A stretch of 64,000 nucleotides of DNA from NCBI RefSeq assembly GCF_014646915.1, contig NZ_BMOE01000012.1, positions 1 to 64,000 on the forward strand, written 5' to 3'. The translations under genes and the position numbers were made by a program. This document shows positions 28,506 to 42,685 of this stretch, in pieces. Source of the stretch: Deinococcus aquiradiocola. GTDB taxonomy: Bacteria; Deinococcota; Deinococci; Deinococcales; Deinococcaceae. Within the stretch, counting starts at the first letter, position 1. Each line of letters starts with the position of its first letter. Under the pieces are notes generated by a model. It was not told where the DNA came from, ran no database searches, and saw only the letters and a list, made by a program, of their open reading frames with translations.

Positions 28506-28651
28506 GAAGTCCTCGTCTGGAAGGGATGCGGGGCGGGGAAGGCGCGGGGACCCTGGCGTCCTGGCCTTCCCCGCCCCGGCGGGTGCGACGGGTTCCGGTG
28601 ATCTGCGCGGGCACGGCCCGGACTGGGCCGCGCCCGCGCAGTTTCGTCTTA

Positions 28652-28816
28652 TACGATTTTGAGCTGAACTTTTGGAGTTCAGCCGAGCGACAAGGGCACC
28701 AACAAGTACGGTTTGGAGGAGATGGAAGCGGGCAGGCGTCCTGTAGGGCGTCCGTTCTGCCCGAGAAGGGATGTCGGCGCTGTTTCCGACATCCCTGGAA
28801 TCGGATCAAAACCGTC
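28652..28816. repeat. Dispersed inverted-repeat element, copy 1 (165 bp)
   Basis: Terminal inverted repeats TACGATTTTGA and TCAAAACCGTC. Internal hairpins are CTGAACTTTTGGAGTTCAG, a CGGGCAG/CTGCCCG stem and GGGATGTCGG/CCGACATCCC. The element is flanked by a perfect 3-bp duplication, TTA at 28649-28651 and 28817-28819; the right copy is exactly the stop codon of the ABC binding-protein gene. There is no open frame. Closely related copies lie at 52291-52453 (inverted) and 58069-58193. Confidence 0.85.
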
Positions 28817-30631
<1,815 letters not shown>

Positions 30632-30711
30632 GTAACCTCCGGGAATCGCAGAACTGCTGTCACTCCGGCCATCCCCACTCATGAGGACAGCATGACCGGA
30701 ACATGACAGCC

Positions 30712-30739
30712 AGTATAAGGAAAGCCGAACGGGCGTCAA
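30712..30739 (-). promoter_or_regulatory. Sigma-70-type promoter of the peptide-transport operon
   Basis: On the minus strand, TTGACG (30739-30734) and TATACT (30717-30712) are 16 bases apart, giving a leader of about 70-75 bases before ATG 30631. Confidence 0.75.
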
Positions 30740-30841
30740 CGTGCACCTGTGTGGTGCACGCCGACGCCCGAGGTCCGGGGAAAGCCAGGGTGAAGTCCGC
30801 CCGGTCAGCCCGGTCAGGGTGGGCCGTTCAGGAAGGGAGGG

Positions 30842-31102
30842 TCAGGCGAGCCCGGCCTTGCCGAGGAAGTCGTTGAGCTTCGTGATGGAGAAGCCGCTCA
30901 GGCTGGCGGCCACGTCGCCGTACTGCAGGGTGGGCACGCTGCGCTTGCCGCCGTTGACGCTCATCACGTACTCGGCCGCGTCCGGCTGCTCCTCGATGTT
31001 GATTTCCTGGTACGCGATGCCTTTCTTGTCGAGCGCCATCTTGGCGGCGCGGCAGTCGGAGCACCAGCTCGTGGAGTACATCCTGATGGGGGTCTGGGTC
31101 AT
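30842..31102 (-). CDS. Glutaredoxin-like thiol-disulfide oxidoreductase
   Basis: 86 residues from ATG 31102. Thioredoxin fold with redox motif CSDC (in STSWCSDCRAAKMAL), then INIEEQPDA, the cis-Pro motif SVPTLQYGD and a C-terminal helix. This is the NrdH/mycoredoxin-like small glutaredoxin family, reducing disulfides in the cytoplasm with thioredoxin reductase or a low-molecular-weight thiol (in Deinococcus probably bacillithiol). TACAGT six bases before the ATG suggests leaderless transcription. A longer frame adding 11 residues upstream is unlikely because it would span that box. Confidence 0.9.
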   Translation of the reverse strand: MTQTPIRMYSTSWCSDCRAAKMALDKKGIAYQEINIEEQPDAAEYVMSVNGGKRSVPTLQYGDVAASLSGFSITKLNDFLGKAGLA

Positions 31103-31108
31103 GCCGTG

Positions 31109-31114
31109 ACTGTA
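31109..31114 (-). promoter_or_regulatory. Leaderless -10 box (TACAGT) of the glutaredoxin gene
   Basis: TANNNT hexamer six bases before ATG 31102 on the minus strand. Confidence 0.55.
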
Positions 31115-31165
31115 GAGCACGGCGCGGCGCGGCACAGCTCAGGGCGTCACAAACCCGGCACGGAA

Positions 31166-31193
31166 ACGCCCGCCCCGGGGTGGGGGCGGGCGT
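31166..31193 (-). terminator. 11-bp GC hairpin after infC
   Basis: ACGCCCGCCCC and GGGGCGGGCGT flank a six-base loop, 18 bases past the infC stop on the minus strand. Confidence 0.65.
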
Positions 31194-31211
31194 CCACGGT
31201 CAGCACCGGGG

Positions 31212-31859
<648 letters not shown>

Positions 31860-31956
31860 CACCTCCGCACGCCCCCGTGTGACCCGTTGCGCTGTCGCGC
31901 TGGCCCGGAGAGCGGCTGCTGCCCGCTGAACGTCTCTCATTCCTGGGCAGTGCTTG

Positions 31957-31965
31957 AGTATACCA
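31957..31965 (-). promoter_or_regulatory. Extended -10 promoter of infC (TGG-TATACT)
   Basis: On the minus strand TGGTATACT occupies 31965-31957. No -35 match is seen, as expected for extended -10 promoters. The start site would be near 31950, leaving a ~90-base leader. Confidence 0.6.
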
Positions 31966-32052
31966 CGCGGCCCCACCCTCCCGGCCGGACGCGGCTCACC
32001 ATCAACAAACTGTGAGGGCAGGCGCGCCACGCCAGGCCCGCCGCCAGCCGCG

Positions 32053-32502
32053 CTACAGGTACACGCGCATCAGCGACTCGGCCGTGCAGGCAGGTCTGGC
32101 TTCGCCATCGATCTCGACGGTGTTCAGCACCGTGAACTGCACGAAGCCCGCGCCCTCCTCCACGCCCTGCAGCACCGCGCGGTTGCGCAGGCGACTCCCG
32201 ACCCGCACCGGATGCACGAACCGCACGCGGTTCAGGCCGTAATTCACGGTCATGCGGCCACCCTCCAGCCGCAGGGTGCCGCCCGCGTTCGCCAGTTCGC
32301 CCGCCAGCAGCGACAGCGTCAGGAACCCGTGCGCGATCGGCGCGCCGAACGGCCCGGCCGCCGCACGCTCCACGTCCACATGAATGAACTGATGGTCGCC
32401 CGTCGCGTCCGCGAAGGCATTCACGCGCTCCTGCGTGACCTTCACCCACTCCGACAGCGCCACCTCCTGCCCCACCTTCTCCCGCACATCACTCAGCTGC
32501 AT
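32053..32502 (-). CDS. MaoC-like (R)-specific enoyl-CoA hydratase
   Basis: 149 residues from ATG 32502 (GAGGAGA site). A hot-dog fold hydratase with the conserved hydratase-2 motif D36-HQFI-H41 in ADATGDHQFIHVD, then GPFGAPIAHGFLTLSLL and YGLNRVRFVHPVRVG. It interconverts enoyl-CoA and (R)-3-hydroxyacyl-CoA. It is last in an eight-gene minus-strand operon of fatty-acid and ester metabolism, overlapping the thioesterase gene by 14 bases. Confidence 0.92.
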   Translation of the reverse strand: MQLSDVREKVGQEVALSEWVKVTQERVNAFADATGDHQFIHVDVERAAAGPFGAPIAHGFLTLSLLAGELANAGGTLRLEGGRMTVNYGLNRVRFVHPVRVGSRLRNRAVLQGVEEGAGFVQFTVLNTVEIDGEARPACTAESLMRVYL

Positions 32503-32932
32503 CCGTTCTCCTCTCCCCCACCGGCGCAATCGTCGCCAGGGCCGTGGCCACGTGCGTATCCTGGCCGTCCAGCGTGGCGTACACGTCGGCCCGCACGATC
32601 ACCTGCCGCCGCCCCGCCTTCAGCACCTCGCCGCGCGCCCACAGCAGCTCACCGCGCGCCGCCGTCAGGAAATTCAGCTTGTACTCGGCCGTCACCACGT
32701 CGCTCGCCACGCTCGCGGCCGCCCAGGCGCTCACGGTGTCGGCGAGGTACCCCAGCACCGCGCCGTGCGCCTGCCCGTGGTGCTGCGTCAGGTCCGGACG
32801 CAGGTCCAGTTCGATCTCGACCACGCCCGGCGCGAAGTGCCGCAGCCGCGTGCCCATGCTGCGGGTATAGGCGCTGGCGTCGATGCCGCGCGTCCGGAGC
32901 AGCCTCGCGCCCGGCGAGTCCAGTCCGGTCAC
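32489..32932 (-). CDS. PaaI-type hot-dog thioesterase
   Basis: 147 residues, GTG start inside the stop of the SDR gene (GTGA, 4-base overlap). PaaI/YigI-like features are LRPDLTQHHGQAHGAVLGYLADTV (the HG(x)xxG..D catalytic-helix region) and the hot-dog strand KLNFLTAARGE. It hydrolyses acyl-CoA thioesters. Tight coupling with the SDR and the MaoC hydratase suggests an acyl-CoA pathway, but the acyl group is unknown. Confidence 0.9.
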   Translation of the reverse strand: MTGLDSPGARLLRTRGIDASAYTRSMGTRLRHFAPGVVEIELDLRPDLTQHHGQAHGAVLGYLADTVSAWAAASVASDVVTAEYKLNFLTAARGELLWARGEVLKAGRRQVIVRADVYATLDGQDTHVATALATIAPVGERRTDAAE

Positions 32933-33705
32933 ACGCTGCTCGCGCCGCCGTCCACCGCGATGTTCTGCCCCGTCATGAACGCCGAAGCGTCACTGGACAG
33001 CAGCAGCGCCAGCCCCTTCAGGTCCTCGTCGCTGCCCAGGCGGCCCAGCGGCGTGTGCTCCAGAATGCGCGCCTCACCGTACGCCAGGGTGCCCCGGGTC
33101 ATCTTGGTCGGGAAGTAGCCGGGGCAGATGCTGTTCACGGTGATGTTGTGCTGCGCCCACTCGCCCGCCAGGGCCCGCGTCATGTTCACGACCGCGCCCT
33201 TGCTGGTGTTGTACGCCAGCGTCGCCGCCATCTTCGGATCGTTGCCCTGCAGGCCCGCCACGCTGGCGATGTTCACGATGCGGCCCGACCGGCGCGGAAT
33301 CATGGACAGCCGCCCCACCGCCTGCGTCACGAGGAACAGGCCCGTCACGTTCAGGTTCATGACCTTGTTCCACGCGTCCAGCGGGTGCTCCGTGCTCGGC
33401 GCGCCCCAGGTGGTCCCGGCATTGTTGACCAGAATGTCGATCTGGCCCCAGGCGTCCAGAATGGACTGCACCATCGGCTCGACCGTCTCGAACTGCGTCA
33501 GGTCGTTCCGGATCGTCATGACCTGCACGCCCAGGCCCTCCAGGTGCGCTTTCGCGGCGTCGAGTTCGTCCTGCTTGCGGGCCGTGAGCACCACCTTCGC
33601 GCCGTACTCGCCCAGACCCTCGGCGATCTGCAGGCCCAGGCCACGCGACCCCCCGGTGATGAGAGCGACTTTGCCGGACAGATCGAACAGTTGCTTGATG
33701 GACAT
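32929..33705 (-). CDS. Short-chain dehydrogenase/reductase
   Basis: 258 residues. Classical SDR with NAD(P)-binding TGGSRGLG (17-24), NNAG in LVNNAGTTWG, catalytic Ser in IASVAG and YNTSK as the YxxxK motif, then PGYFPT. The C-terminal part (LASDAS..TGQNIAVDGG pattern) resembles gluconate 5-dehydrogenase and 3-ketoacyl reductase relatives. In this operon a 3-hydroxyacyl-CoA/3-ketoacyl role is the most likely. The start ATG has AAGGAG upstream. Confidence 0.92.
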   Translation of the reverse strand: MSIKQLFDLSGKVALITGGSRGLGLQIAEGLGEYGAKVVLTARKQDELDAAKAHLEGLGVQVMTIRNDLTQFETVEPMVQSILDAWGQIDILVNNAGTTWGAPSTEHPLDAWNKVMNLNVTGLFLVTQAVGRLSMIPRRSGRIVNIASVAGLQGNDPKMAATLAYNTSKGAVVNMTRALAGEWAQHNITVNSICPGYFPTKMTRGTLAYGEARILEHTPLGRLGSDEDLKGLALLLSSDASAFMTGQNIAVDGGASSV

Positions 33706-33724
33706 GATTGGACTCCTTTAAAAA

Positions 33725-34315
33725 CTACGGAAGAGGTTTGAGAGGCGAGATTTTCAGTGTGAATTCGTCATCGATGGTGAAAACGGTGTCATATTGAAGC
33801 GCGCGCAGATGACCGTCACAAACGTCGAACGTGACATTCAGAATGCCGCACGCAGGCACGCCCGCGCTGCCTGGCAGAGCCGGAACGCCCGCGCCTGTCT
33901 CGGTGCGTCCGACGGCTTTGAGCGGCTGGTGACGGCGCAGCAGCCTGTGGACCTGAGCAAACAGGCCGGGCACGGTAAACCGGTCAGCCGAAGCGGCACT
34001 CGCCGCCTGGGTGACCGGAGCAACAGCAGGCTGTCCGGGCAGACGAAGCTGGTCTGTGGCGATCTGACCTGTGAGGGCATGGTCGCTTACCTGCACAGTC
34101 ATCTTGAAGCTGACTTGACCCTGTGCCTCGGTACTCAATTCGTATGTTCTCGGCCCGCGCTTCTGCCACAGCGCCTCAGCGGCCGTCAGCCGTCTCTGGA
34201 CATCTGCGAGGTTCATGGTGGGTGAGGAACCACAGGACGAAGGCGCCGCGCCACTTCCGCCCGCCTGAGCCACCGGCAATAGCATCAGAAGCGCCAGCAC
34301 GGCCAGTCGCCGCAT
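33725..34315 (-). CDS. Secreted protein resembling DUF6174
   Basis: 196 residues from ATG 34315, which shares its A with the stop of the preceding gene (TGATG). The signal peptide is LAVLALLMLLPVAQAGGSG. The body (RRLTAAEALWQKRGPRTYELS.., RFTVPGLFAQV, LQYDTVFTIDDEFTLKISPL) follows the layout of DUF6174 secreted/lipoprotein-like domains (Trp-Tyr start, F-TV-LF, Y-P-I-D-D-E), though no lipobox Cys is obvious. Function unknown. Odd for an operon of cytoplasmic acyl-CoA enzymes. Confidence 0.75.
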   Translation of the reverse strand: MRRLAVLALLMLLPVAQAGGSGAAPSSCGSSPTMNLADVQRRLTAAEALWQKRGPRTYELSTEAQGQVSFKMTVQVSDHALTGQIATDQLRLPGQPAVAPVTQAASAASADRFTVPGLFAQVHRLLRRHQPLKAVGRTETGAGVPALPGSAGVPACGILNVTFDVCDGHLRALQYDTVFTIDDEFTLKISPLKPLP

Positions 34316-34719
34316 CAGAAGAGCCGGTACCGTGCCCGCGCAAGCTCGAAGCCGTGCCCGGAGCGGTTGGTGCAGCGCACCCCGGCGGTGCTGGACCGGC
34401 AGGTGAGGTTCCCCTTTCGCCACACGACGCCGTAGGGCAGCACCGGCGCGGAGGGGTCCAGCACCGTGTCTCCGTGACACACGAAGTACGGGCGGCCAGA
34501 CGCGCGCAGCCCCAGCGAGTCGCCCCAGTCGAGCGGGCAGTCTGCCGGACGCGGGGCCTTGAAGGTGGCCCCCAGCACGTCGCAGCGGATGGAGGCCGGG
34601 CCGGAGGTGGCGTCGTACTGGCAGGCCAGCCGCCCGGACGGCAACCGGAAGCCGGTCACGGTGTCCTGGGCCGAGGCCAGTCCGAAACCGAGCGCCAGGA
34701 GGGCGATAAGCCGGTTCAT
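34315..34719 (-). CDS. Small secreted cysteine-rich protein resembling DUF6636
   Basis: 134 residues. Signal peptide RLIALLALGFGLASAQ. The body shows the pattern F.LPSGRLACQY...RCDV.....CPLDWG..L.L...G and YGVVWRKGNLTCRSSTAGVRCTNRSGHGFELARARY, which matches what I recall of DUF6636. Six cysteines probably form disulfides outside the cytoplasm. It is overlapped by four bases at its start (ATGA) and one base at its end, so it is firmly embedded in the operon. Function unknown. Confidence 0.78.
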   Translation of the reverse strand: MNRLIALLALGFGLASAQDTVTGFRLPSGRLACQYDATSGPASIRCDVLGATFKAPRPADCPLDWGDSLGLRASGRPYFVCHGDTVLDPSAPVLPYGVVWRKGNLTCRSSTAGVRCTNRSGHGFELARARYRLF

Positions 34720-35522
34720 CCGAGTTCGGCCAGGAAGCCGCGCAGGTCGGTCAGGAAGTCCTCGGGGCGTTCCAGCTGCGGCATGTGCCCGGTGCCCGGG
34801 TAGACCCTGAGTGTGGCGCCCGGAAGGCCTGCCGCGAGGCGCTGGGCGTTCGGCAGCGGGATCAGGTCGTCGGCGTCGCCGTGCAGCACCAGGGTCGGCA
34901 CCTGTATGGAGGCCAGCCCCGCCGTAGCGTCGTGCGCGCGTACGGCGCGGAACTGGCGTTTGTAGCTGTCGGTGCTCATGGGGTGCTGACGGGCGTGGCG
35001 TTCCGCGAGGTCGAGCGCCTCCGGGTGCGCGTCGGTAAAGCCTGGAGCGGTCATGAGGGTCATGGCCTGCCGTGCCCGCTCGCCCGCTTCCAGTTCGGCG
35101 GGCAGGAACAGGGCGGCGCGGCCCCGCTCGGTGGCGGGGGTGCTGTCCGGGCCGCCCGGCGTGGTGGACACCAGCGCCAGTGCCCGCACGAGATCCGGGT
35201 GACGCAGGGCGAGGTGTTGCGCCACCATGCCGCCCATGCTGAGGCCCACCACGGCAGCGGGCGCGGCGTGCAGGGCCGTCAGCAGGGCGGCCGCGTCGTC
35301 GGCGAGGTCAGCGACGGTGTAAGGGTCCTCTGTGGGGTCGGAGTCTCCGGTGTCGCGGTGGTCCAGCACGATCACGCGGGAGCGGCCTGACAGGGCGGCG
35401 GCCACCTCGGTCCAGCCGAGGCGCGAACCGCCCATCCACGGGAGCAGCAGCACGGCGGGCGCCGAGGGCGGGCCGGATTCGTCGTACGCGAGTCGGCGCG
35501 CCCCGATGGACACCGTCTGCAT
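34716..35522 (-). CDS. Alpha/beta hydrolase
   Basis: 268 residues from ATG 35522 (TGATG coupling to the acyl-CoA dehydrogenase gene); a longer open frame upstream is not coding. Typical fold motifs are VLLLPWMGGSRLGW (oxyanion region), LDHRDTGDSD, nucleophile elbow GLSMGG, LVLHGDADDLIPL (Asp) and GTGHMPQLERP (catalytic His). Close in style to 3-oxoadipate enol-lactonase/esterase-like hydrolases; substrate unknown. Confidence 0.92.
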   Translation of the reverse strand: MQTVSIGARRLAYDESGPPSAPAVLLLPWMGGSRLGWTEVAAALSGRSRVIVLDHRDTGDSDPTEDPYTVADLADDAAALLTALHAAPAAVVGLSMGGMVAQHLALRHPDLVRALALVSTTPGGPDSTPATERGRAALFLPAELEAGERARQAMTLMTAPGFTDAHPEALDLAERHARQHPMSTDSYKRQFRAVRAHDATAGLASIQVPTLVLHGDADDLIPLPNAQRLAAGLPGATLRVYPGTGHMPQLERPEDFLTDLRGFLAELG

Positions 35523-37318
35523 CAGAACCAGTCGCCGTGCATGTCGAAGGTCGTGCGGTCGGCACTGGCGAGCAGGTCCGCGTGCGCCCTGACTCTGGGC
35601 AGTTCGTACACGGCGAAGAAGCGGGCCGCCTGCAGCTTGCCCTGGTAGAAGGAAGCGTCGTCGCCCTTCGCTTCCGGCAGCGCCCTGGCCGCCACGGCCG
35701 CCTGCCGCAGCCACATCCAGCCGACCACCGTGTGCCCCAGCATCTCCAGCGCGCTGTTCGCGTTGGCGAGGTACAGGTCCGGCCCGAGTTCGGCGGCCCG
35801 GCCCAGGATGGCGGTGAAGGCCGCGCCGCTCTGCGAGATGGCCGTCTGCAGCGCGGCGCGGATCTCGGCCACGCCGTCCAGCCCCTCGGACGCCTGCAGG
35901 TCGGCCGTCATGCGCTCGACGAGTACCTGCAGGCCGCGCCCGCCTGCCTGCGTGACCTTGCGGCCCAGCAGGTCGTTGCCCTGAATGCCTTCCGTGCCCT
36001 CGTGGATGGGGTTCAGGCGGTTGTCGCGGTAGTACATCTCGATGGGGTAGTCGCGCGTGTACCCGGCGCCGCCGAGCACCTGAATGGCGTCGCTGAGCGC
36101 CTCCTGGCTGTACCTGCTGGGCCATGACTTGACGATGGGCGTCAGCAGGTCCAGCAGCAGCGCCGTGTCGGCCCTGCCTTCCTCTGGTCCGGTGCTCAGG
36201 TCGTCCACGAGGCTCGATGCGTACAGGCCCAGCGCGAGGCCGCCCTCCACGAAACTCTTCTGACGCAGCAGCAGACGCTTCACGTCGGCGTGCTCGATGA
36301 TGCTGACCATCGGCCCGTTCGGGTCCTTGGCGCTCGCCGGGCGACCCTGCCTGCGCTCCCTGGCGTACTCCAGGCTCGCCATGTACCCGGCGTACCCGAG
36401 CATCACCGCGCCCATGCCCACGCCGATCCGGGCCTCGTTCATCATGTGGAACATGGCGCTCAGGCCCTTGCCCGCCTCGCCGATCAGTTCGCCGACCGTC
36501 TCGCCGCCCTCACCGAAGTTGAGCAGCGTGTTGGTGGTCCCCCGGTAGCCCATCTTGTGGTTCAGGCCCGCCAGCACCACGTTGTTCGATTCGCCGACAC
36601 TCCCGTCGTCGTTCACGCGGTAGCGCGGCACGATGAACAGTGAAATGCCCTTCACGCCCGCCGGAGCGCCCTTGATGCGCGCCAGCACCAGATGCACGAT
36701 GTTCTCGCTCAGTTCGTGCTCGCCGCCGGAAATCCACATCTTGGTGCCGCTGATGCTGTACGTCCCGTCGTCCTTCGGCGTGGCCGACGTGGTGATGTCC
36801 GCCAGCCCCGACCCCGCCTGCGGTTCGGAGAGCGCCATCGTGCCGAACCAGCGGCCCTCCAGCAGCGGCAGCATGTACTTCCGCTGCTGCTCCGGCGTGC
36901 CGAATTCGCGTTGCAGGTTCGCGTTCCCGATCGTCAGGAAGGGGTACCCGCTGCTGCCCATGTTGGCCGCTTGGAAGTGCGCCTGCACCGCCTGCATCAC
37001 CACCCACGGCAGCTGCAGACCACCCAGCTCCTCGTCGTGATGCGCGCTGAAGAAGCCCGCGTCGCGGAAGGCGTTCATGGCCGCCTGCACGCCCGGCACC
37101 AGTTTCACTTTTCCGTCCACCACGTGCGGCTCGTTCAGGTCCGCCTCTCGGGTGTGGTTGGCGAAGTATTTGTCGGCCACGTTGTACGCCAGTGCCAGCA
37201 CGTCGTCGTACACCTCGCGGCTGTGATCCGCAAAGCGCGGGCGCGAGGTCAGGGCCTCGGTGTCCAGCACCTCATACAGCTGAAACTGCAGGTCCCGCTT
37301 GCTCAGGAAGGGCGCCAT
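35522..37318 (-). CDS. Acyl-CoA dehydrogenase (long, C-terminal extended type)
   Basis: 598 residues, longer than the ~380-residue core family because of an extra C-terminal domain, as in FadE-related bacterial acyl-CoA dehydrogenases. FAD/substrate motifs are ALSEPQAGSGLADITT, GTKMWISGGEH and GYRGTTNTLLNFG; the helical domain has LGGAGYTRDYPIEMYYRD, and the presumed catalytic Glu lies in NPIHEGTEGIQGNDLLGRK. It introduces the C2-C3 double bond in acyl-CoA at the start of beta-oxidation, passing electrons to ETF. The start ATG is one base after the esterase stop codon. Confidence 0.94.
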   Translation of the reverse strand: MAPFLSKRDLQFQLYEVLDTEALTSRPRFADHSREVYDDVLALAYNVADKYFANHTREADLNEPHVVDGKVKLVPGVQAAMNAFRDAGFFSAHHDEELGGLQLPWVVMQAVQAHFQAANMGSSGYPFLTIGNANLQREFGTPEQQRKYMLPLLEGRWFGTMALSEPQAGSGLADITTSATPKDDGTYSISGTKMWISGGEHELSENIVHLVLARIKGAPAGVKGISLFIVPRYRVNDDGSVGESNNVVLAGLNHKMGYRGTTNTLLNFGEGGETVGELIGEAGKGLSAMFHMMNEARIGVGMGAVMLGYAGYMASLEYARERRQGRPASAKDPNGPMVSIIEHADVKRLLLRQKSFVEGGLALGLYASSLVDDLSTGPEEGRADTALLLDLLTPIVKSWPSRYSQEALSDAIQVLGGAGYTRDYPIEMYYRDNRLNPIHEGTEGIQGNDLLGRKVTQAGGRGLQVLVERMTADLQASEGLDGVAEIRAALQTAISQSGAAFTAILGRAAELGPDLYLANANSALEMLGHTVVGWMWLRQAAVAARALPEAKGDDASFYQGKLQAARFFAVYELPRVRAHADLLASADRTTFDMHGDWF

Positions 37319-37319
37319 G

Positions 37320-38249
37320 TTATGCCAGCTCCCGCTTCAGCCACGCCGCGCCCTGATCCACCAGTCTGGCCGCCGCGGGCACGAAGCCCGTCATGTTCGC
37401 GTACCCGTGCACCATGCCGGGACCCGGCACGTACTCCGCGCGGTTCCCGGCCGCCACCAGCGCCCGGTAGTACCCCTCGCCCTCGTCGATCAGCGGGTCG
37501 AACTCCGCCGTCAGGACCAGCGCGGGCGGCAGGTCGTGCAGCTGCGCGCTCAGCAGCGGCGACGCGTGCGGGTGCGCCGCGTGCGCGGGGTCCGTGATGT
37601 ACGCCTCCCCGAACATCCGCATCATGTCCTCGGTCAGGAAGTACCCCTTGCCGTTGGCGCGGCGCGAACCGGTCTCGGTCACGAAATCCACCGCCGGGTA
37701 GAACAACAGCTGCGCCCTCGGGGTCGGGCCGCCCTCGTCCCGCACCCGCAACGTCACCACGGTGCTCAGGTTCGCGCCCGCACTGTCCCCCGCCACCGCC
37801 AGCCGCGACGCGTCCGCGCCCAGCTCTGCCGCGTGCGCCGCCGCCCACAGGTACGCCGCGTACACGTCGTCCGTCGGCGCGGGGAACGGGAACTCCGGGG
37901 CCAGCCGGTACTCCACGCTCAGCACCGCCGACCCGCTCGCCGCGCACAACTCCCGGCACAGCCCGTCATGACTCGCGATGTTGCCCACCGCGAACCCCCC
38001 ACCGTGATAGAAGACCGTCAGCGGCCAGCCCGCCGCCGGAGCCTCCCCCACCGGCGTGTACAGCCGCGCGGGCAACTCGGATGCCGGACCGGGGATGCTC
38101 AGGTCACGCGTCCCCCCGATCTCGACCGGACGGACCGGCATGGCCGACAGCGAAGAACCCTCCGCCGCACGCATCTGCTGAATGCTGGTCGGAGCAGGAT
38201 AAGCGGCCATCTGCTGAAGCGCCGCCTGAATATAAGGATCTACGGGCAT
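37320..38249 (-). CDS. HSL-type alpha/beta hydrolase (esterase/lipase)
   Basis: 309 residues from ATG 38249 with AGGAGGT upstream; a longer frame adds 35 unlikely residues. Hormone-sensitive-lipase family motifs are FYHGGGFAVG (oxyanion HGGG), nucleophile AGDSAGANL, Asp in DPLIDEGEGY and His in VHGYANM. It is a cytoplasmic carboxylesterase for short or medium acyl esters. It is first gene of the eight-gene operon that continues through the acyl-CoA dehydrogenase to the MaoC hydratase. A palindrome TTCAGACCTGAA lies about 160 bases upstream (38411-38422). Confidence 0.93.
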   Translation of the reverse strand: MPVDPYIQAALQQMAAYPAPTSIQQMRAAEGSSLSAMPVRPVEIGGTRDLSIPGPASELPARLYTPVGEAPAAGWPLTVFYHGGGFAVGNIASHDGLCRELCAASGSAVLSVEYRLAPEFPFPAPTDDVYAAYLWAAAHAAELGADASRLAVAGDSAGANLSTVVTLRVRDEGGPTPRAQLLFYPAVDFVTETGSRRANGKGYFLTEDMMRMFGEAYITDPAHAAHPHASPLLSAQLHDLPPALVLTAEFDPLIDEGEGYYRALVAAGNRAEYVPGPGMVHGYANMTGFVPAAARLVDQGAAWLKRELA

Positions 38250-38440
38250 GGTGAAACCTCCTGAGGATGGAGTGATCGGGGACTGGCGCCAAGCTGAGCT
38301 CAGATGACCTTCAAAGAGAGATCCACAGACGATCTGTCGGAACGTCATCGGCACGCTGGAGTTGATGGGCCGGAACGTCCCGGACGCCAGTTCACCCGGA
38401 GAACGCTAGTTCAGACCTGAAAAGCGAGGTTCCCCGTCGC

Positions 38441-39622
<1,182 letters not shown>

Positions 39623-39651
39623 GGTGGAACTCCTTTTTTGGACAGCACTCA

Positions 39652-39661
39652 TATTCGAATA
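39652..39661. promoter_or_regulatory. Perfect palindrome TATTCGAATA upstream of the thiolase gene
   Basis: Ten-base self-complementary site 30 bases upstream of ATG 39622, inside the likely promoter. Candidate operator; no regulator can be named. Confidence 0.3.
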
Positions 39662-39722
39662 GGCATGACTTCTGTTTTTTCCGCCCAGTGAGGGCCCTGC
39701 GACGTGCGCAGCGGGAGCAACT

Positions 39723-40166
39723 TTAACGGCCCGTGACCACTTCCTCTTCCAGCAGCATCACGAAAATCCGCACGCCTTCCTCCAGCCCACCCGCTGAGGC
39801 GTACAGTTTGCGCGCCACCGTGTTCTCCTCCTCGGTCAGCACCCAGGCAGCGACGCAGCCCAGCCCCTTCGCGTGCTCCATCAGCGCGTCGAGCATCTGC
39901 CGCCCCAGCCCCTGCCCCTGGTACACCGGCGACACCGCCACCTCGTTGATGAACAGCTCCGGCGGCTTGTCGGGGTGCAGGGAGTGAACGCCCGAGGCCA
40001 TACCCACCACCAACGTTCCGTCCAGCGCCACCGCCAGATGGTGCCGGGGGTCGGCGAAGAACTCGGCGGTGTAGGCCGGATTCACGGGACCGTCGAACAC
40101 GTCTGGGGCGACATTCGAGAGCAGATGGGCTTCTGAGGAGATGAGTACTCGGACTGCAGTGGGCAT
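39723..40166 (-). CDS. GNAT family N-acetyltransferase
   Basis: 147 residues from ATG 40166, chosen because GGAGG is eight bases upstream; the GTG three codons earlier is too close to that site. GNAT features are the beta-strand [26 protein letters not shown], holding the acetyl-CoA loop QGQGLG, then [23 protein letters not shown]. The overall layout is like AAC(3)-I-type acetyltransferases, but the acceptor cannot be deduced. Single gene. Confidence 0.9.
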   Translation of the reverse strand: MPTAVRVLISSEAHLLSNVAPDVFDGPVNPAYTAEFFADPRHHLAVALDGTLVVGMASGVHSLHPDKPPELFINEVAVSPVYQGQGLGRQMLDALMEHAKGLGCVAAWVLTEEENTVARKLYASAGGLEEGVRIFVMLLEEEVVTGR

Positions 40167-40207
40167 GGGGTTCACCTCCTCGACGATAATCAGTGCTTCT
40201 CTTTCGG

Positions 40208-40456
40208 TTATTGAGTCTCAGGCATGTAGCATTTTGGTTCGCTCTGAAACCCATTCCAGAAAACCAATAACCTGCCACACGTCTCACAGGTAAGCATGCT
40301 TCTCATCTCACCGTATAGGCGATCAAATTTGATCTCATCGCCTATAGTCGAATTCAATTCATCAAATCGAATATCAGAAATAGGCAAGTGCTCGATAGGG
40401 CAAGGAATTTGACCGAAACTAATTCTTTCTCCACAACGGCAGAGAATGGCTGGCAT
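40208..40456 (-). CDS. Small zinc-ribbon-like protein of foreign composition
   Basis: 82 residues from ATG 40456, six bases after the fadB-type stop. CRC near the N-terminus and CETC plus a late Cys (CYMP) could bind a metal ion. The gene is AT-richer than its neighbours and uses codons such as ATA and AAA that are rare around it, so it was probably acquired horizontally. Similar small Cys-containing proteins occur as immunity or orphan proteins, but I recognise no family. Confidence 0.6.
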   Translation of the reverse strand: MPAILCRCGERISFGQIPCPIEHLPISDIRFDELNSTIGDEIKFDRLYGEMRSMLTCETCGRLLVFWNGFQSEPKCYMPETQ

Positions 40457-40461
40457 CTACT

Positions 40462-42555
<2,094 letters not shown>

Positions 42556-42685
42556 GCGTGCTCCTGAGTGGGGGTGGGCGCGCGGCGTGGGCCGTGCCTG
42601 CGGGTGGGCCGGTGGTGCGTGTGGAGGCCCATTGGATTGCGGTACGCGCGCATGCTTTCATGGCCTCATGGCTTAATCAATCCGC

